Part shown: positions 1 to 9,614 of the stretch, one piece after another | Layout of the letters: each line of letters starts with the position of its first letter | How positions within the stretch are numbered: the first letter of the stretch is position 1 | NCBI GenBank assembly: GCA_963663735.2 | Contig: CAXXHN010000001.1 | Span: 1,240,001-1,304,000, forward strand | From: G963663735 sp963663735 | GTDB taxonomy: Bacteria > Acidobacteriota > UBA6911 > RPQK01 > JAPXNP01 | Length of the DNA stretch: 64,000 nucleotides | Direction of reading: 5' to 3' | Translations under genes and position numbers: made by a program | Notes under the pieces: generated by a model | Database searches by the model: none | The model's input: only the letters and a program-made list of their open reading frames with translations | Told to the model about the DNA's origin: nothing

Positions 1-45
1 GTTTCAACCATTATGGGATTGGGGAGCAGGGATTTTATCCCCCGC

Positions 46-95
46 AAAAAAAAGACCCGGCTCTTCCTGGGCGGAAAAATCCGGGTCTGTTTTTC
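46..95. terminator. Bidirectional intrinsic terminator after rpsU
   Basis: An 8-bp perfect stem (53-60 with 81-88, AGACCCGG/CCGGGTCT) is flanked by an A-run on the left (46-53) and a T-run on the right (90-95). Read on the minus strand it ends in a run of eight T and lies just after the rpsU stop at 113, so it most likely ends rpsU transcription. It could also stop transcripts entering from the left. Confidence 0.85.
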
Positions 96-112
96 TGAAA
101 TAAAAAATCGAT

Positions 113-307
113 CTAGGGGAACCGCACCTGTTTTTTGCGGGCTCTTTTAATAGCAAGAGCTTGTTTCAGGCGGCGCTTTTCACCGGGCTTCACAAAAAAT
201 GCATGCTTTTTGGCCTCACGAATGATGTCCTCCTGCTGCACTTTTCTTTTGAAGCGTCTCAGTGCGCTCTCCAGAGATTCTCCATCCTGTACATATACAT
301 TAGCCAA
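113..307 (-). CDS. rpsU: Small ribosomal subunit protein S21
   Basis: A 64-residue basic protein of the bS21 family, a late-assembling component of the 30S subunit near the anti-Shine-Dalgarno region of 16S rRNA. The N-terminal VYVQDGESLESALRRFKRK stretch and the Arg/Lys-rich C-terminus are typical. The start codon is TTG at 307, chosen because GGGAGT lies at good spacing upstream and MANV-type N-termini are common in the family. It is the last gene of the minus-strand block that begins at dnaA, separated from the preceding gene by 63 bp and followed directly by a strong terminator. Confidence 0.95.
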   Translation of the reverse strand: MANVYVQDGESLESALRRFKRKVQQEDIIREAKKHAFFVKPGEKRRLKQALAIKRARKKQVRFP

Positions 308-370
308 GGTAATACTCCCTATAATTTATTCATCTGTAAAACTGAAGTCGGAATTTTAACGGATACCCGG

Positions 371-910
371 TCATTCTGTCAAGAATTCAACAGTTTCCTT
401 CAATTCTCCGGGATGCCCCTGTTTCAAGGCCTGGAGCAGTTGGCGTTCCATGTAGATTGCTCTAATGATCCTCACCATTGATTTTTTGGCTCCTTCGCCC
501 GAAGAATCCCCTGCAGATGGAGATGAATAATCCCGGAGAGATAAATCCCTCGCCCCCTTTTTCTTTTTCGGGCGAGGAGCTGCGCTGGGTGGCGTCAAGG
601 TTCCAGCCAGTTCTCTCAAGGCGGAAGCCACTTCTTCCTTTTGCAGGAAATCCTCTCCCCCCGGTAGCTCAGAGCAGGCTCGAAGAATGGTGGCGAAAGG
701 TTCACTGATCCTTTGACAGGAGGATGCTACCAGTGCAACATTGCCAATTTTCTTCAAGGCTTTATCCCTGGATCTGGCTATCCTTTTCCTGCGTCTGGAA
801 CTGATAATCGCAGCCAGGCTGAAAATGATCAGGATCGCCCCGACACCAATTATGATGACCAATACAGGTTCCATGTTTACCAGTTTACTCAGCTTTTCTA
901 TTTGTTCCAT
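371..910 (-). CDS. Small membrane-anchored protein of unknown function
   Basis: A 179-residue protein that I do not recognise. One strongly hydrophobic segment near residues 13-37 (MEPVLVIIIGVGAILIIF and following) is followed by a short Arg/Lys-rich stop-transfer patch, so it is probably anchored in the inner membrane with a cytoplasmic C-terminal part. The rest is predicted helical and charged, with a Pro/Lys-rich stretch (PRPKKKKG) near residue 113. The internal Met13 is an alternative start. The start overlaps the end of the upstream TPR gene by 13 bp, so the two are probably translated from one message with gyrBA. Confidence 0.6.
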   Translation of the reverse strand: MEQIEKLSKLVNMEPVLVIIIGVGAILIIFSLAAIISSRRRKRIARSRDKALKKIGNVALVASSCQRISEPFATILRACSELPGGEDFLQKEEVASALRELAGTLTPPSAAPRPKKKKGARDLSLRDYSSPSAGDSSGEGAKKSMVRIIRAIYMERQLLQALKQGHPGELKETVEFLTE

Positions 911-1722
911 AATTCCAGATTATAATATTGCCTCTTTTCGAGCAGCCGGTCCAGTATTTCTTTTTTTCTTTCATCAGGAACTTCACTTTCACTGATACTT
1001 TCAGCTACTGAAATGGCTTCATTTAACCGGTCCTCCGCCTCGTAACTCTCAATCAGGAGAAGTTTTGCCTGGAGGACACTATCAAGACAGGCTTTATTTT
1101 CCACAACCTCCTTGAATACTTCTATAGATTCTTCGTACTGCTTTTTGACCTGAAAAACAATCCCTATCCTGAGAAGAGCCTGGCAGACATACTTTGCTCC
1201 CTTTGCCCTGCTCCTCACCAGCTGATACTGTTCCGACGCTTCATTGATCTCCTCCTGCTTAAAAAGAGCATCACCCATCCAAAGGCGAATTTCACTTACC
1301 TGCTCTTCAGGAAGATCGTATTCCAGTGCCGCCTTCCAGTGTAATACCGCGGAGGAGGGTTCATTCAAATCCTTATCAAATATTTCAGCAAGGTATTTAT
1401 GGGCTTCCGGGGCCATAGGTGAATTGGGATATTCTGAGGTAAGCTGCTGAAAAAATTCAATAGCTGAAGGAATATCATAAAGGTTAAGGTAATAGGTGGT
1501 AGCTACTTCCCAAAGCGCGTCATCAGCCAGGCTGCTGCGAGGGTATAACCTTACAATTTCCCGGAAAAGCCTGGCAGCTTCAAAATAGTCTTCATTTCTC
1601 CAGACTTCCCGAGCCCGGTCGAAGCAGACCTTTACTTCATGTTCTTTTCTTACAAAAATCCAGGAGGAAACAACAAAAATTGCAACGGCCGCCAAAACAG
1701 CCCAGCTAAAGTTCCTCTTCAT
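898..1722 (-). CDS. Membrane-anchored TPR-repeat protein
   Basis: A 274-residue protein with an N-terminal membrane anchor or uncleaved signal (residues 5-24) followed by tetratricopeptide-like helical pairs. The clearest are YFEAARLFREIVRLYPRS and IPSAIEFFQQLTSEYPNS, which have the ALxxFxxxxxxYPxS pattern of BamD, YbgF and related envelope TPR proteins. It probably works as a protein-interaction scaffold on the periplasmic face; the partner cannot be told from sequence. It overlaps the end of gyrA by 17 bp and the next gene by 13 bp, which argues for co-transcription with gyrBA. Confidence 0.7.
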   Translation of the reverse strand: MKRNFSWAVLAAVAIFVVSSWIFVRKEHEVKVCFDRAREVWRNEDYFEAARLFREIVRLYPRSSLADDALWEVATTYYLNLYDIPSAIEFFQQLTSEYPNSPMAPEAHKYLAEIFDKDLNEPSSAVLHWKAALEYDLPEEQVSEIRLWMGDALFKQEEINEASEQYQLVRSRAKGAKYVCQALLRIGIVFQVKKQYEESIEVFKEVVENKACLDSVLQAKLLLIESYEAEDRLNEAISVAESISESEVPDERKKEILDRLLEKRQYYNLELWNK

Positions 1723-4174
1723 CCTCTCCAGCTTCCTCTTTCGTTTCTACCAGAGATAAATCAGCCACCCTGTCATCAGAATCCACTTCAATCAGTCTGA
1801 CTCCCTGGGCACTACGGGAAACTGTACGCCTGATGTGCCCGGTTTCCAACCGGATGATTTTGCCCTTTTCAGTTATCAGGATGAGTTCATCGTCATCCGA
1901 AGTGAGGATATTACCGACACAGCTGCCGTTTCTTTCACTGGTGCTGATATTAAATACCCCCTGTCCTCCTCGCCTTTGACTTCTGAAGGCTTTAAGCTCA
2001 GTTCTCTTTCCGTACCCATTTTCAGTTACTGAAAGAAGGTCCCTGTCATCCCCGCCGGAGACACACATACTGACGACTTCATCCCCCTTGCGGAGAGAAA
2101 TTCCTTTAACTCCCCTGGCAGTACGGCCCATCGGCCTGATATCCGATTCCGTAAAGCGGATCGCTTTTCCAAATCGGGTGCACAGGATTATGTCACTGTC
2201 TTTAGCGGTCAGTTCAACCTTGAGCAGTTCATCCCCCTCATCAACAGAGCATGCGATTATTCCTGAGGAGCGAGGGCGGGAAAAGGCTTCCAGTTCAGTC
2301 TTTTTAATATAACCTTTACGGGACACCATCACCGCGTAAATATCCTGGGTGAAATCGTCGATGGGCAACACGTCCGCCACCAGCTCATCTTCGGCCAGAT
2401 TCAGCAAGTTGACGATAGAACGCCCCTTTCCAGCCGCTCCGACACTCGGCAGTTCATAAACCTTCAGCCAGTAGACCCGCCCCTTGTTAGTAAATATCAG
2501 TACGTAACTATGAGTGGAAGCAGTGAACAGGTACTCAATTGCGTCGTCAGCAGTGCGGGTCCCCATTCCCTTGCGGCCTTTACCTCCCCGAGCCTGGCTC
2601 CGGTACTCATCAAGCGGGGTACGTTTGATGAAACGGTTCCTGGTAGCGGTAATCACCACCTGTTCTTCAGGGATAAGGTCCTCCATCATGAAATCACCCA
2701 TCCACTCCTTGATTTCGGAAAGGCGCTCTGATGGGTACCGTTCCTTGATCTCTACCAGTTCAGTCCGTATCACCTCTTTAAGGACCTGCTCGGTTGACAG
2801 GATTTCCCTAAGCTTTTCAATCTGTTTCAGGATTTCCTGGTACTCCTCTGTAATCTTATCTCTCTCCAATGCTGTCAGGCGCTGCAGCCTCATTTCCAGG
2901 ATAGCCTGCGCCTGGGCTTCGCTGAATTCCAGAGCTGCAATCAGGGAATCCCTGGCTTCTACTGGTGATGATGATGCCCGGATCAATGAAATTACCCGGT
3001 CCAGGTTGTCCAGCGCGACCTTGAGTCCCTCAAGAATATGGGCCCTTTTCTCAGCCTTAGCCAGTTCAAACTCAGTCCGCCTTCGAATTACCTCCCTGCG
3101 GTGCCCCAGAAAATGGTTGAGGATTTCCTGCAGGGACATGACCTTGGGCTGACCATGAACAATCGCCAGGAGATTTATCCCGAAGGAAGTCTGCATGGCG
3201 GTCATTTTGTAAAGGTTGTTCTCCACTACTTCAGGAGACTCTCCTCTTTTCAGCTCAATTACTACGCGAATGCCCTCCCGCGAAGACTCATCCCTGAGAT
3301 CGCTTATGCCTACCAGTCTTTTTTCATTAACCAGTCTGGCAATATTTGCTATGAGCTTGGCTTTGTTAACCTGGTAGGGAAGTTCCTCAATGATCAGGGC
3401 TTCCCGGTTATCATTACCCTTGGATTCCACTCTTACCCTGGCCCTGATCCTTATGACACCCCTGCCGCTGCTGTAGGCACTCACTATTCCGCCGCTACCG
3501 CAGATAATACCGGCCGTGGGAAAATCGGGGCCGGGAATGACTTTCATCAGTTCCGGAAGGGTAACTGAGGGATTATCCAGCATCAGCAACAGCGCTTCTA
3601 CAACCTCTCCCAGATTATGGGGAGGAATATTGGTTGCCATTCCTACCGCAATGCCCGAAGTACCGTTGACCAGAAGGTTAGGCACCCGGGTCGGGAGAAC
3701 CACTGGTTCAGTGAGGGAATCGTCATAATTGGGCTGGAAATCAACCGTTTCCTTATCCAGGTCAGTCAATAAATCACCGGCTAACCTGGACATACGTACT
3801 TCGGTATATCGCATGGCGGCCGCGGAATCACCGTCAATCGAGCCGAAATTACCCTGTCCGTCCACCAAGGGGACCCGCATCGAGAACTCTTGCGCCATCC
3901 TTACTATCGTGTCGTAGACAGCCACGTCACCATGGGGATGAAATTTTCCTATAACCTCCCCAACGATTCTAGCGGACTTTTTGTGGGGTTTGTTGTAGAC
4001 ATTGTTCAGCTCGCTCATGGCATATAAGACACGCCGATGAACGGGTTTAAGACCATCTCTTACATCTGGAAGTGCCCGCCCGATGATAACGGACATGGCA
4101 TAGTCCAGGTAGGAGGATTTCATCTCTTCTTCAATGTTTATTGAGTATGTTTGAGTCGGATTAATATTTTCCAT
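1706..4174 (-). CDS. gyrA: DNA gyrase subunit A
   Basis: An 822-residue type IIA topoisomerase A subunit, which cuts and rejoins DNA while GyrB supplies ATP hydrolysis, introducing negative supercoils. The breakage-reunion domain shows the quinolone-region context (HPHGDVAVYDTIVRMAQ) and the catalytic Tyr in AAAMRYTEVRMS. The C-terminal beta-pinwheel is present (repeated blades such as TRTADDAIEYLFTAST), and QARGGKGRKGMG matches the GyrA box (QRRGGKG-type) that marks gyrase rather than topoisomerase IV. It ends in an acidic tail. It starts 34 bp after the gyrB stop, same strand. The N-terminus fits the family, so the ATG at 4174 is kept. Confidence 0.97.
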   Translation of the reverse strand: MENINPTQTYSINIEEEMKSSYLDYAMSVIIGRALPDVRDGLKPVHRRVLYAMSELNNVYNKPHKKSARIVGEVIGKFHPHGDVAVYDTIVRMAQEFSMRVPLVDGQGNFGSIDGDSAAAMRYTEVRMSRLAGDLLTDLDKETVDFQPNYDDSLTEPVVLPTRVPNLLVNGTSGIAVGMATNIPPHNLGEVVEALLLMLDNPSVTLPELMKVIPGPDFPTAGIICGSGGIVSAYSSGRGVIRIRARVRVESKGNDNREALIIEELPYQVNKAKLIANIARLVNEKRLVGISDLRDESSREGIRVVIELKRGESPEVVENNLYKMTAMQTSFGINLLAIVHGQPKVMSLQEILNHFLGHRREVIRRRTEFELAKAEKRAHILEGLKVALDNLDRVISLIRASSSPVEARDSLIAALEFSEAQAQAILEMRLQRLTALERDKITEEYQEILKQIEKLREILSTEQVLKEVIRTELVEIKERYPSERLSEIKEWMGDFMMEDLIPEEQVVITATRNRFIKRTPLDEYRSQARGGKGRKGMGTRTADDAIEYLFTASTHSYVLIFTNKGRVYWLKVYELPSVGAAGKGRSIVNLLNLAEDELVADVLPIDDFTQDIYAVMVSRKGYIKKTELEAFSRPRSSGIIACSVDEGDELLKVELTAKDSDIILCTRFGKAIRFTESDIRPMGRTARGVKGISLRKGDEVVSMCVSGGDDRDLLSVTENGYGKRTELKAFRSQRRGGQGVFNISTSERNGSCVGNILTSDDDELILITEKGKIIRLETGHIRRTVSRSAQGVRLIEVDSDDRVADLSLVETKEEAGEDEEEL

Positions 4175-4208
4175 TGCTTCGTTTGGGACCTGCTCTGATC
4201 GTGGTTAT

Positions 4209-6638
4209 CTAAATATCAAGATTTTTGACATTCAGGGCATTTTCTTCAATAAAGTTGCGCCTGGGTTCCACCTGGTCACCCATCAGGATTGTAAATATCT
4301 CATCTGTTTCGATAGCGTCCGCAATATCAACCCTGAGCAGGGTTCGGGTTTCAGGATTCATAGTTGTATCCCATAATTGAATAGGATTCATCTCACCAAG
4401 CCCCTTGTAACGCTGGATTGACAGATTCTTTTTCCCGGCAGCTTCAATGTGGTCTAACATTTCCTGGATTGTGGTTACGCTGGTTTCATTTTCTTTTTCT
4501 CTGATAATGATCTCGGTTTCATTAAATTCACGGACCTTCAGATATAGTTTTCCAATCTGCCTCCATTCAGCAGAATCCAGGAATTCCCGATCAAGCAACA
4601 CAGGACCGCTTCCTTCTCCGTTTTCAACCCAGGCTCCGTGCAGGCTGTGTTCTTCATCGTAGTGAGCCTCTGTTACCAGGCCCTTGTTTTTCATTTCCTG
4701 CTCCAGCTTCTCCAGGTTTGCCCGGTCTCCCAGAAAACTCTCCAGCGAATCAGTCCCGGCAAGTAAAGAATCCGGTAAAGTTTTCAGCAGAACCTCCAGG
4801 ACATTTGCCCCTCCTGTCTGACGGGCCAGCTTATCAAAAAGTCGACCATATTCCAGCAGGGTATTCATGGCACTACCCAAATCAGAGCCTTCATAGACCT
4901 TGTCTCGGGCCGGGAGAAAAACCTCAACATTGGTGAGAGCCCGGTTCAGAAGGAACGTGGTCAGGGCTTTCTCACTATGGAGATACTGTTCATTTCGACC
5001 GGATTGCACCCGGAAAAGAGGGGGCTGAGCTATAAACACGTGACCCTGCCTGATCAGGTCAATCATCTGCCTGTAAAAGAAAGTCAGCATCAGGGTCCTG
5101 ATATGGCTTCCATCCACATCCGCGTCAGTCATTATGATCACTTTGTGATAACGCAGTTTGTCCACGGAGAAATCCTCCGGCCCGATACTGGTACCCAAGG
5201 CAGAAATCATGGTTGCAATCTCTTCGTTTCCCAGCATTTTGTCAAATCTTGCTTTTTCAACGTTGAGGATCTTCCCCTTGAGCGGGAGTACTGCCTGTAT
5301 CTTCCGGTCCCGGCCTTGCTTTGCAGACCCTCCGGCTGAATCTCCCTCAACAATAAACAGTTCAGACAGGGACGGGTCCCGCTCCTGGCAGTCAGCCAGT
5401 TTCCCAGGTAAAGCGGAACTTTCCAGAGCACCCTTGCGCCTGGTCAGGTCTCGAGCTTTCCGGGCGGCTTCCCTGGCCCTGGAGGCGTCCATGGCTTTTT
5501 CAATTATCCTCTTGGCCTCAACAGGGTGCTGTTCAAAGTAAAGGCTCAGCTGTTCATTGCAGATATTCTCCACCAGTCCCTTTACTTCACCATTGCCTAG
5601 TTTCGCCTTGGTCTGGCCTTCAAACTGGGGATCCGGCAGCTTCACACTGATTACAGCAGTCAAACCCTCCCTGACATCATCTCCGCTCAGGTTCTGTTTG
5701 AAATCCTTGGTCATGCCGCTTTCAGCAGCATAGGAATTGAGAGTCCTGGTCAGCGCGGCTTTGAAACCTATCAGATGAGTTCCGCCTTCAATAGTATTGA
5801 TAGTGTTAGCAAAAGAAAACAGCGTTTCAGCATATCCATCGTTATACTGCAGGGCTACGTCGGCGGTTATGTTGTCCTTTTCTCCTGTGAGAAGAATTGG
5901 CTCATCACCCAGGACATTCCGGTTTCTATTCAGGTCCCTTACAAAATCGACGATTCCGCCTTCGTAGCAGAATTCCTGCTGCTTTTCATCCCTGAGGTCT
6001 TCAATTGAAATGTTTACTCCGGGATTCAGGTAGGCCAGTTCCCGTAAACGCTGGACCAGGATTTCGCAATTAAATTCAAGAACCTCGAAGATTTCAGGAT
6101 CCGGAAGAAATGTTACCTTGGTCCCTCTTTTTTTTGTATTTCCAGTCTGTATGAACTGAGTAACCGGCAAACCCCTCTCATAACTCTGAGTATATACTTT
6201 TCCGTCTCTCCAGATCTCCAGATCCAGCCTCTTGGAAAGGGCGTTTACTACTGAGATCCCAACCCCATGCAGCCCCCCTGAAACCTTGTAGGTATCATTG
6301 TCAAACTTGCCTCCGGCATGCAGTACGGTCATGACTACCTCGGCTGCTGACACTCCCTTTTTAGAATGCATATCTACCGGAATGCCCCTGCCGTCATCAA
6401 TTACCGTTACCGAGTTGTCCGTGCTGATTTTGAGCCTGATATTACTGCAATAACCTGCCATAGCTTCATCAATGGAATTGTCAACGACTTCGTATACCAG
6501 GTGATGCAGTCCTGAGGAGGCAGTAGAGCCAATGTACATGGCAGGCCGCTTGCGCACTGCTTCCAGGCCTTCGAGAATCTTGATATTGCTGGCGTTGTAG
6601 GTCGATCCCGCACTACTCTTTGTGTTTCTTTTGTCCAT
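4209..6638 (-). CDS. gyrB: DNA gyrase subunit B
   Basis: A GHKL ATPase plus TOPRIM subunit of gyrase, 809 residues from the ATG at 6638. The longest frame begins 21 codons earlier, but MDKRNTKSS leading into the GLEAVRKRPAMYIG motif fits the family, with a purine-rich site upstream. The ATPase motifs VVDNSIDEAMAG, DDGRGIP and GGLHGVG are present. The TOPRIM region has EGDSAGGSAKQGRDR and the DADVDGSHIR metal site. The C-terminal tail contains QRYKGLGEMNP. Between TOPRIM and the tail lies an insertion of about 170 residues, as in Gram-negative GyrB, which explains the length over the usual 640. RecF does not precede it; about 400 bp without a convincing gene do. Confidence 0.97.
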   Translation of the reverse strand: MDKRNTKSSAGSTYNASNIKILEGLEAVRKRPAMYIGSTASSGLHHLVYEVVDNSIDEAMAGYCSNIRLKISTDNSVTVIDDGRGIPVDMHSKKGVSAAEVVMTVLHAGGKFDNDTYKVSGGLHGVGISVVNALSKRLDLEIWRDGKVYTQSYERGLPVTQFIQTGNTKKRGTKVTFLPDPEIFEVLEFNCEILVQRLRELAYLNPGVNISIEDLRDEKQQEFCYEGGIVDFVRDLNRNRNVLGDEPILLTGEKDNITADVALQYNDGYAETLFSFANTINTIEGGTHLIGFKAALTRTLNSYAAESGMTKDFKQNLSGDDVREGLTAVISVKLPDPQFEGQTKAKLGNGEVKGLVENICNEQLSLYFEQHPVEAKRIIEKAMDASRAREAARKARDLTRRKGALESSALPGKLADCQERDPSLSELFIVEGDSAGGSAKQGRDRKIQAVLPLKGKILNVEKARFDKMLGNEEIATMISALGTSIGPEDFSVDKLRYHKVIIMTDADVDGSHIRTLMLTFFYRQMIDLIRQGHVFIAQPPLFRVQSGRNEQYLHSEKALTTFLLNRALTNVEVFLPARDKVYEGSDLGSAMNTLLEYGRLFDKLARQTGGANVLEVLLKTLPDSLLAGTDSLESFLGDRANLEKLEQEMKNKGLVTEAHYDEEHSLHGAWVENGEGSGPVLLDREFLDSAEWRQIGKLYLKVREFNETEIIIREKENETSVTTIQEMLDHIEAAGKKNLSIQRYKGLGEMNPIQLWDTTMNPETRTLLRVDIADAIETDEIFTILMGDQVEPRRNFIEENALNVKNLDI

Positions 6639-7039
6639 ATTTATTACATAACTGCCCCTGCCGGAAAAAATCAGGGCAAGAAAGGCTAATGCGTTAACCA
6701 CCAGGGAAAAACGCTCTTCCGGAACATGGTCTGTTTATGAAGATTCAGACATCTAATGATATATAATTATACCATATTAGGCTGATATTAAGACGGGGCC
6801 AACCTCGTTGAAAAAATGCAATGACAGGCTTTCGGAAGTCCACTGGTCTGGATATATTCCAGTGTCAAACCAGGGGCAAAAACACCTGCCGCAATTCATG
6901 AGTCCGGAAGTCCCTGGTTCGGCACGATAACACTGATCCGGAGGCATCCCTGATCCCTTATCCTGCCAGTAAACACACAGGTTAAGGCCCCGCAAGTGGC
7001 GTGGTGGGCAGGAAATGACTGTTTTTCCCGGGAGTCTCC
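6639..7039. other. 400-bp gap between dnaN and gyrB, where recF usually sits
   Basis: No convincing gene is visible. One TTG-started minus frame (6777-6995, 72 residues, several Cys) has no recognisable domain and no clear ribosome-binding site. The stretch contains a near-direct repeat CGGAAGTCC(A)CTGG (about 6832 and 6905) and short inverted repeats (CACTGG...CCAGTG near 6840-6865), so it may be transcribed as a structured leader or small RNA. It must also hold the gyrB promoter. Confidence 0.4.
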
Positions 7040-8161
7040 TTAATTCTTCAGCGGCATCACAACATACTGAAGCCTGAAATTATCCAGTTTCTGAGGAACA
7101 AAAAGCCCCTGTTTTTTTTGATCGTTCAGGAGAAGGGTCACTTTTTCACTGTTCAGACCGGAAAGAAAATCCAACACATACTGGGCGTTAAATCCTATCT
7201 GGAAACCTTCCCCGCCATATTCCACGGGGATAAAATCCCTGGCTTCTCCATATTCAGAAGAAACAGCAGATATTTCCATCTGGTCCGCCTGGATATCAAA
7301 AACCACGGCCTTGGATTCCTCGTCAGCCATGATTGAAGTTCGTTTTAGGCATCCTGCGAACTCAGCGGAATTAACCACTACCTCGTGAGCACAATCTTTG
7401 GGTATGACCATTTCATAATTTGGAAACTGGCCGGTCAGCACTCGGGAAACAAGCTTGCGGTCCTTCACCTTGAAAAAAATGTGGTTATCAGTGTGGGCAA
7501 AACTAACCTGTCCTGATTCAACATCCTGTGATAGCCGGCTGAGTTCCACCAGGGTTTTCTTCGGTATCAAAACTCTGATCTCCTCCTCAATCCCTTCAAT
7601 AGCGACGTCATGTTCAACCAGAACAAGCCGGTGTCCATCGGTGGTAACAAAGGCAATCCCCGCCGGATTGACGATCATCAGGGCGCCGTTGAGAGTGTAC
7701 CTGGACTCCTCCTGGGTAATGGCGTAAATACAGCGTGAAATCATAAATGAAAGAGCCTTGGTCGGGAGGTTGATACTGTCCTGTTCAAAATCAGGTATAT
7801 CAGGGAACGATTCCCTTGACAGGCTGGCCACCTTGAACCTTGAGCGCTGACAAAGAACTTCCATCCATTCAGCCGAATTGGAAACAATCTCCTTGAGGTG
7901 GATGTCGGAATCGTCAGGAAGCAAACGGACAATATCAAAAAGCTTCCGGGCTGGAACTGTGATAGCCCCGTCAGTATTAATCTGAGCATTGCAGGAACAC
8001 TGGAACGTTACATCCAGATCTGTTGCCGTAACTACCAGGGTTGACCCTTCTGCTTCCAGCAGAAGATTGGCCAGAATCGGGACTGTTGTCTTACGCTCGA
8101 CAACCCCCTGTACATACTGAAGCTCTTTCAGTAAAGCATTCTTATTTATTAAAACGTCCAT
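7040..8161 (-). CDS. dnaN: DNA polymerase III beta sliding clamp
   Basis: A 373-residue ring-forming clamp that tethers the replicative polymerase to DNA. The three topologically similar domains are recognisable, from the N-terminal KNALLKELQYVQGVVERKTTVPILANLLLEA to the C-terminal LLNDQKKQGLFVP...LQYVVMPLKN, and the protein ends in the VMPL-type sequence usual for the family. The ATG at 8161 was chosen over the frame start 26 codons upstream because GAGAGGA lies at ideal spacing and MDVLINKNALL aligns with family N-termini. It lies 79 bp after dnaA, on the same strand. Confidence 0.97.
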   Translation of the reverse strand: MDVLINKNALLKELQYVQGVVERKTTVPILANLLLEAEGSTLVVTATDLDVTFQCSCNAQINTDGAITVPARKLFDIVRLLPDDSDIHLKEIVSNSAEWMEVLCQRSRFKVASLSRESFPDIPDFEQDSINLPTKALSFMISRCIYAITQEESRYTLNGALMIVNPAGIAFVTTDGHRLVLVEHDVAIEGIEEEIRVLIPKKTLVELSRLSQDVESGQVSFAHTDNHIFFKVKDRKLVSRVLTGQFPNYEMVIPKDCAHEVVVNSAEFAGCLKRTSIMADEESKAVVFDIQADQMEISAVSSEYGEARDFIPVEYGGEGFQIGFNAQYVLDFLSGLNSEKVTLLLNDQKKQGLFVPQKLDNFRLQYVVMPLKN

Positions 8162-8240
8162 AAAATCCTCTCGATCCAGCTTTTCAGGTGATATTTCAGT
8201 ATACAACTCCCGTATGAACAATCCAGCTCTGAGGAGCACT

Positions 8241-9614
8241 CTACATCAGATCCACCTTCAGGCGTTCCAGCAGTGTCCTGGTTTTGAAATCCTTGCGGCT
8301 CTGTTCATCTACCTTTCGTATCGCATGCATAACGGTAGTATGGTGTTTACCCCCAAATCGTTTACCTATCTGGGAGAGTGAATTTTCAGTCATTTGCTTG
8401 CACAGGAACATAGCTATCTGCCTGGGCTCGGTGATCCTCTTGGAGTTGTTTTTTGATTTAAGCTCCGATACCTTCAGGGAAAATCTATCGGCCACTGTTT
8501 TCTGAATTGAATCAATGGAAACCACCTGGTTTTTTTCCTCAATCAACTGGCCCAGAACCTTCCGGCACAACTGGATATCAATGTTTTCACCGGAAAGGCG
8601 GCTGTAGGCCACGAGCCTGAGCAACGTTCCTTCCAGTTCCCGCACATTCGACTTAATGCCTCTCGCAATATATTCCACCACTTCGACAGGAAGGTCGATC
8701 TTAGAAGCAGCGGCTTTGTTACGGAGTATCCTGATTCTGGTATCCAGTTCAGGAGGCTGAATATCGGCAAGCAATCCCCATTCAAATCGGCTGTATATCC
8801 GGGCTTCCAGACCTTCAATCTTCTTGGGGGGAGCATCACTGGTGACAACGATCTGTTTCTGAGCGTCGTACAGGGCATTAAACATGTGGAAGAATTCTTC
8901 CTGGGTTTTCTTTTTATTGGCGAGGAACTGTATGTCGTCAATCATCAGGACATCAATATTCCGGTACTTCTCCCGGAACTGGCTGCCGTTGCCCTTACTC
9001 GTGGAATGGGTAAATTCATTCACAAAGGTTTCAGAGGAAATACATCGGACCCTCATCTGGGGAAAATTCTCACGAATATGCCAGCTGATAGCCCTCATTA
9101 AATGAGTCTTCCCAAGGCCGGTACTCCCATAGATCCCCAGGGGGTTATAGGCACAGGAGGGCCGCTCCGCGACGGCCATTGCTGCGGCGTGGGCAAACCG
9201 GTTCGATTCTCCAACAATGAAGGAATCAAAAGTGTAGACGGCTGAGCCAACCGGGAGTCCCGTCCCCTTAACATTAGCTCTGCCAGCTGATTGTTCCTCC
9301 ATTCCGGCATTCTCACCCGGAGGAAGATTTTCTGCGGATTCGGTTATAAACTGGATTTCGTACCCTTCGTAACCTGTTTCATCCAAAGCTTCCCTTAAAA
9401 CATTCATGTAGTTCTGGTTTAACCAGCTCTTGAAATGCAAATTGGGAACAGTCACTTCCAGAATCCTGGAAACATCATCTATCCTGCGAGAGGAAGTGGG
9501 GATAAAGTAGATATCGTATACCCTGGGATCAACCTTCTGCCTGACTTTTCCTAAAACCTTTATCCAAATAAAAGAATGATTTTGCAATTCCACTTTATCC
9601 ACAATATTAACCAT
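8241..9614 (-). CDS. dnaA: Chromosomal replication initiator DnaA
   Basis: An AAA+ initiator that binds DnaA boxes and melts the origin. From the ATG at 9614 it has 457 residues: domain I with a Trp-containing helix, a linker, AAA+ with Walker A (GSTGLGKTH) and Walker B (MIDDIQFL), and the C-terminal domain IV signature GKRFGGKHHTTVMHAIRK. The reading frame extends to a GTG at 9752, but the extra 46 residues do not look like domain I and they overlap two DnaA boxes, so the shorter start is preferred. A third box (9595-9603) lies inside the first codons, which suggests autoregulation. Confidence 0.95.
   Translation of the reverse strand: MVNIVDKVELQNHSFIWIKVLGKVRQKVDPRVYDIYFIPTSSRRIDDVSRILEVTVPNLHFKSWLNQNYMNVLREALDETGYEGYEIQFITESAENLPPGENAGMEEQSAGRANVKGTGLPVGSAVYTFDSFIVGESNRFAHAAAMAVAERPSCAYNPLGIYGSTGLGKTHLMRAISWHIRENFPQMRVRCISSETFVNEFTHSTSKGNGSQFREKYRNIDVLMIDDIQFLANKKKTQEEFFHMFNALYDAQKQIVVTSDAPPKKIEGLEARIYSRFEWGLLADIQPPELDTRIRILRNKAAASKIDLPVEVVEYIARGIKSNVRELEGTLLRLVAYSRLSGENIDIQLCRKVLGQLIEEKNQVVSIDSIQKTVADRFSLKVSELKSKNNSKRITEPRQIAMFLCKQMTENSLSQIGKRFGGKHHTTVMHAIRKVDEQSRKDFKTRTLLERLKVDLM

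Noticed and set aside
6777..6995. 72-residue TTG-started minus frame with several Cys between dnaN and gyrB
   Set aside because: No recognisable domain, no clear ribosome-binding site, and atypical start; treated as intergenic until conservation shows otherwise.
6780..7000. Signal recognition particle RNA in the dnaN-gyrB gap
   Set aside because: The stretch contains TCCGGAAG but not the conserved GGAAGCAGC apical loop and flanking symmetric loop of SRP RNA.
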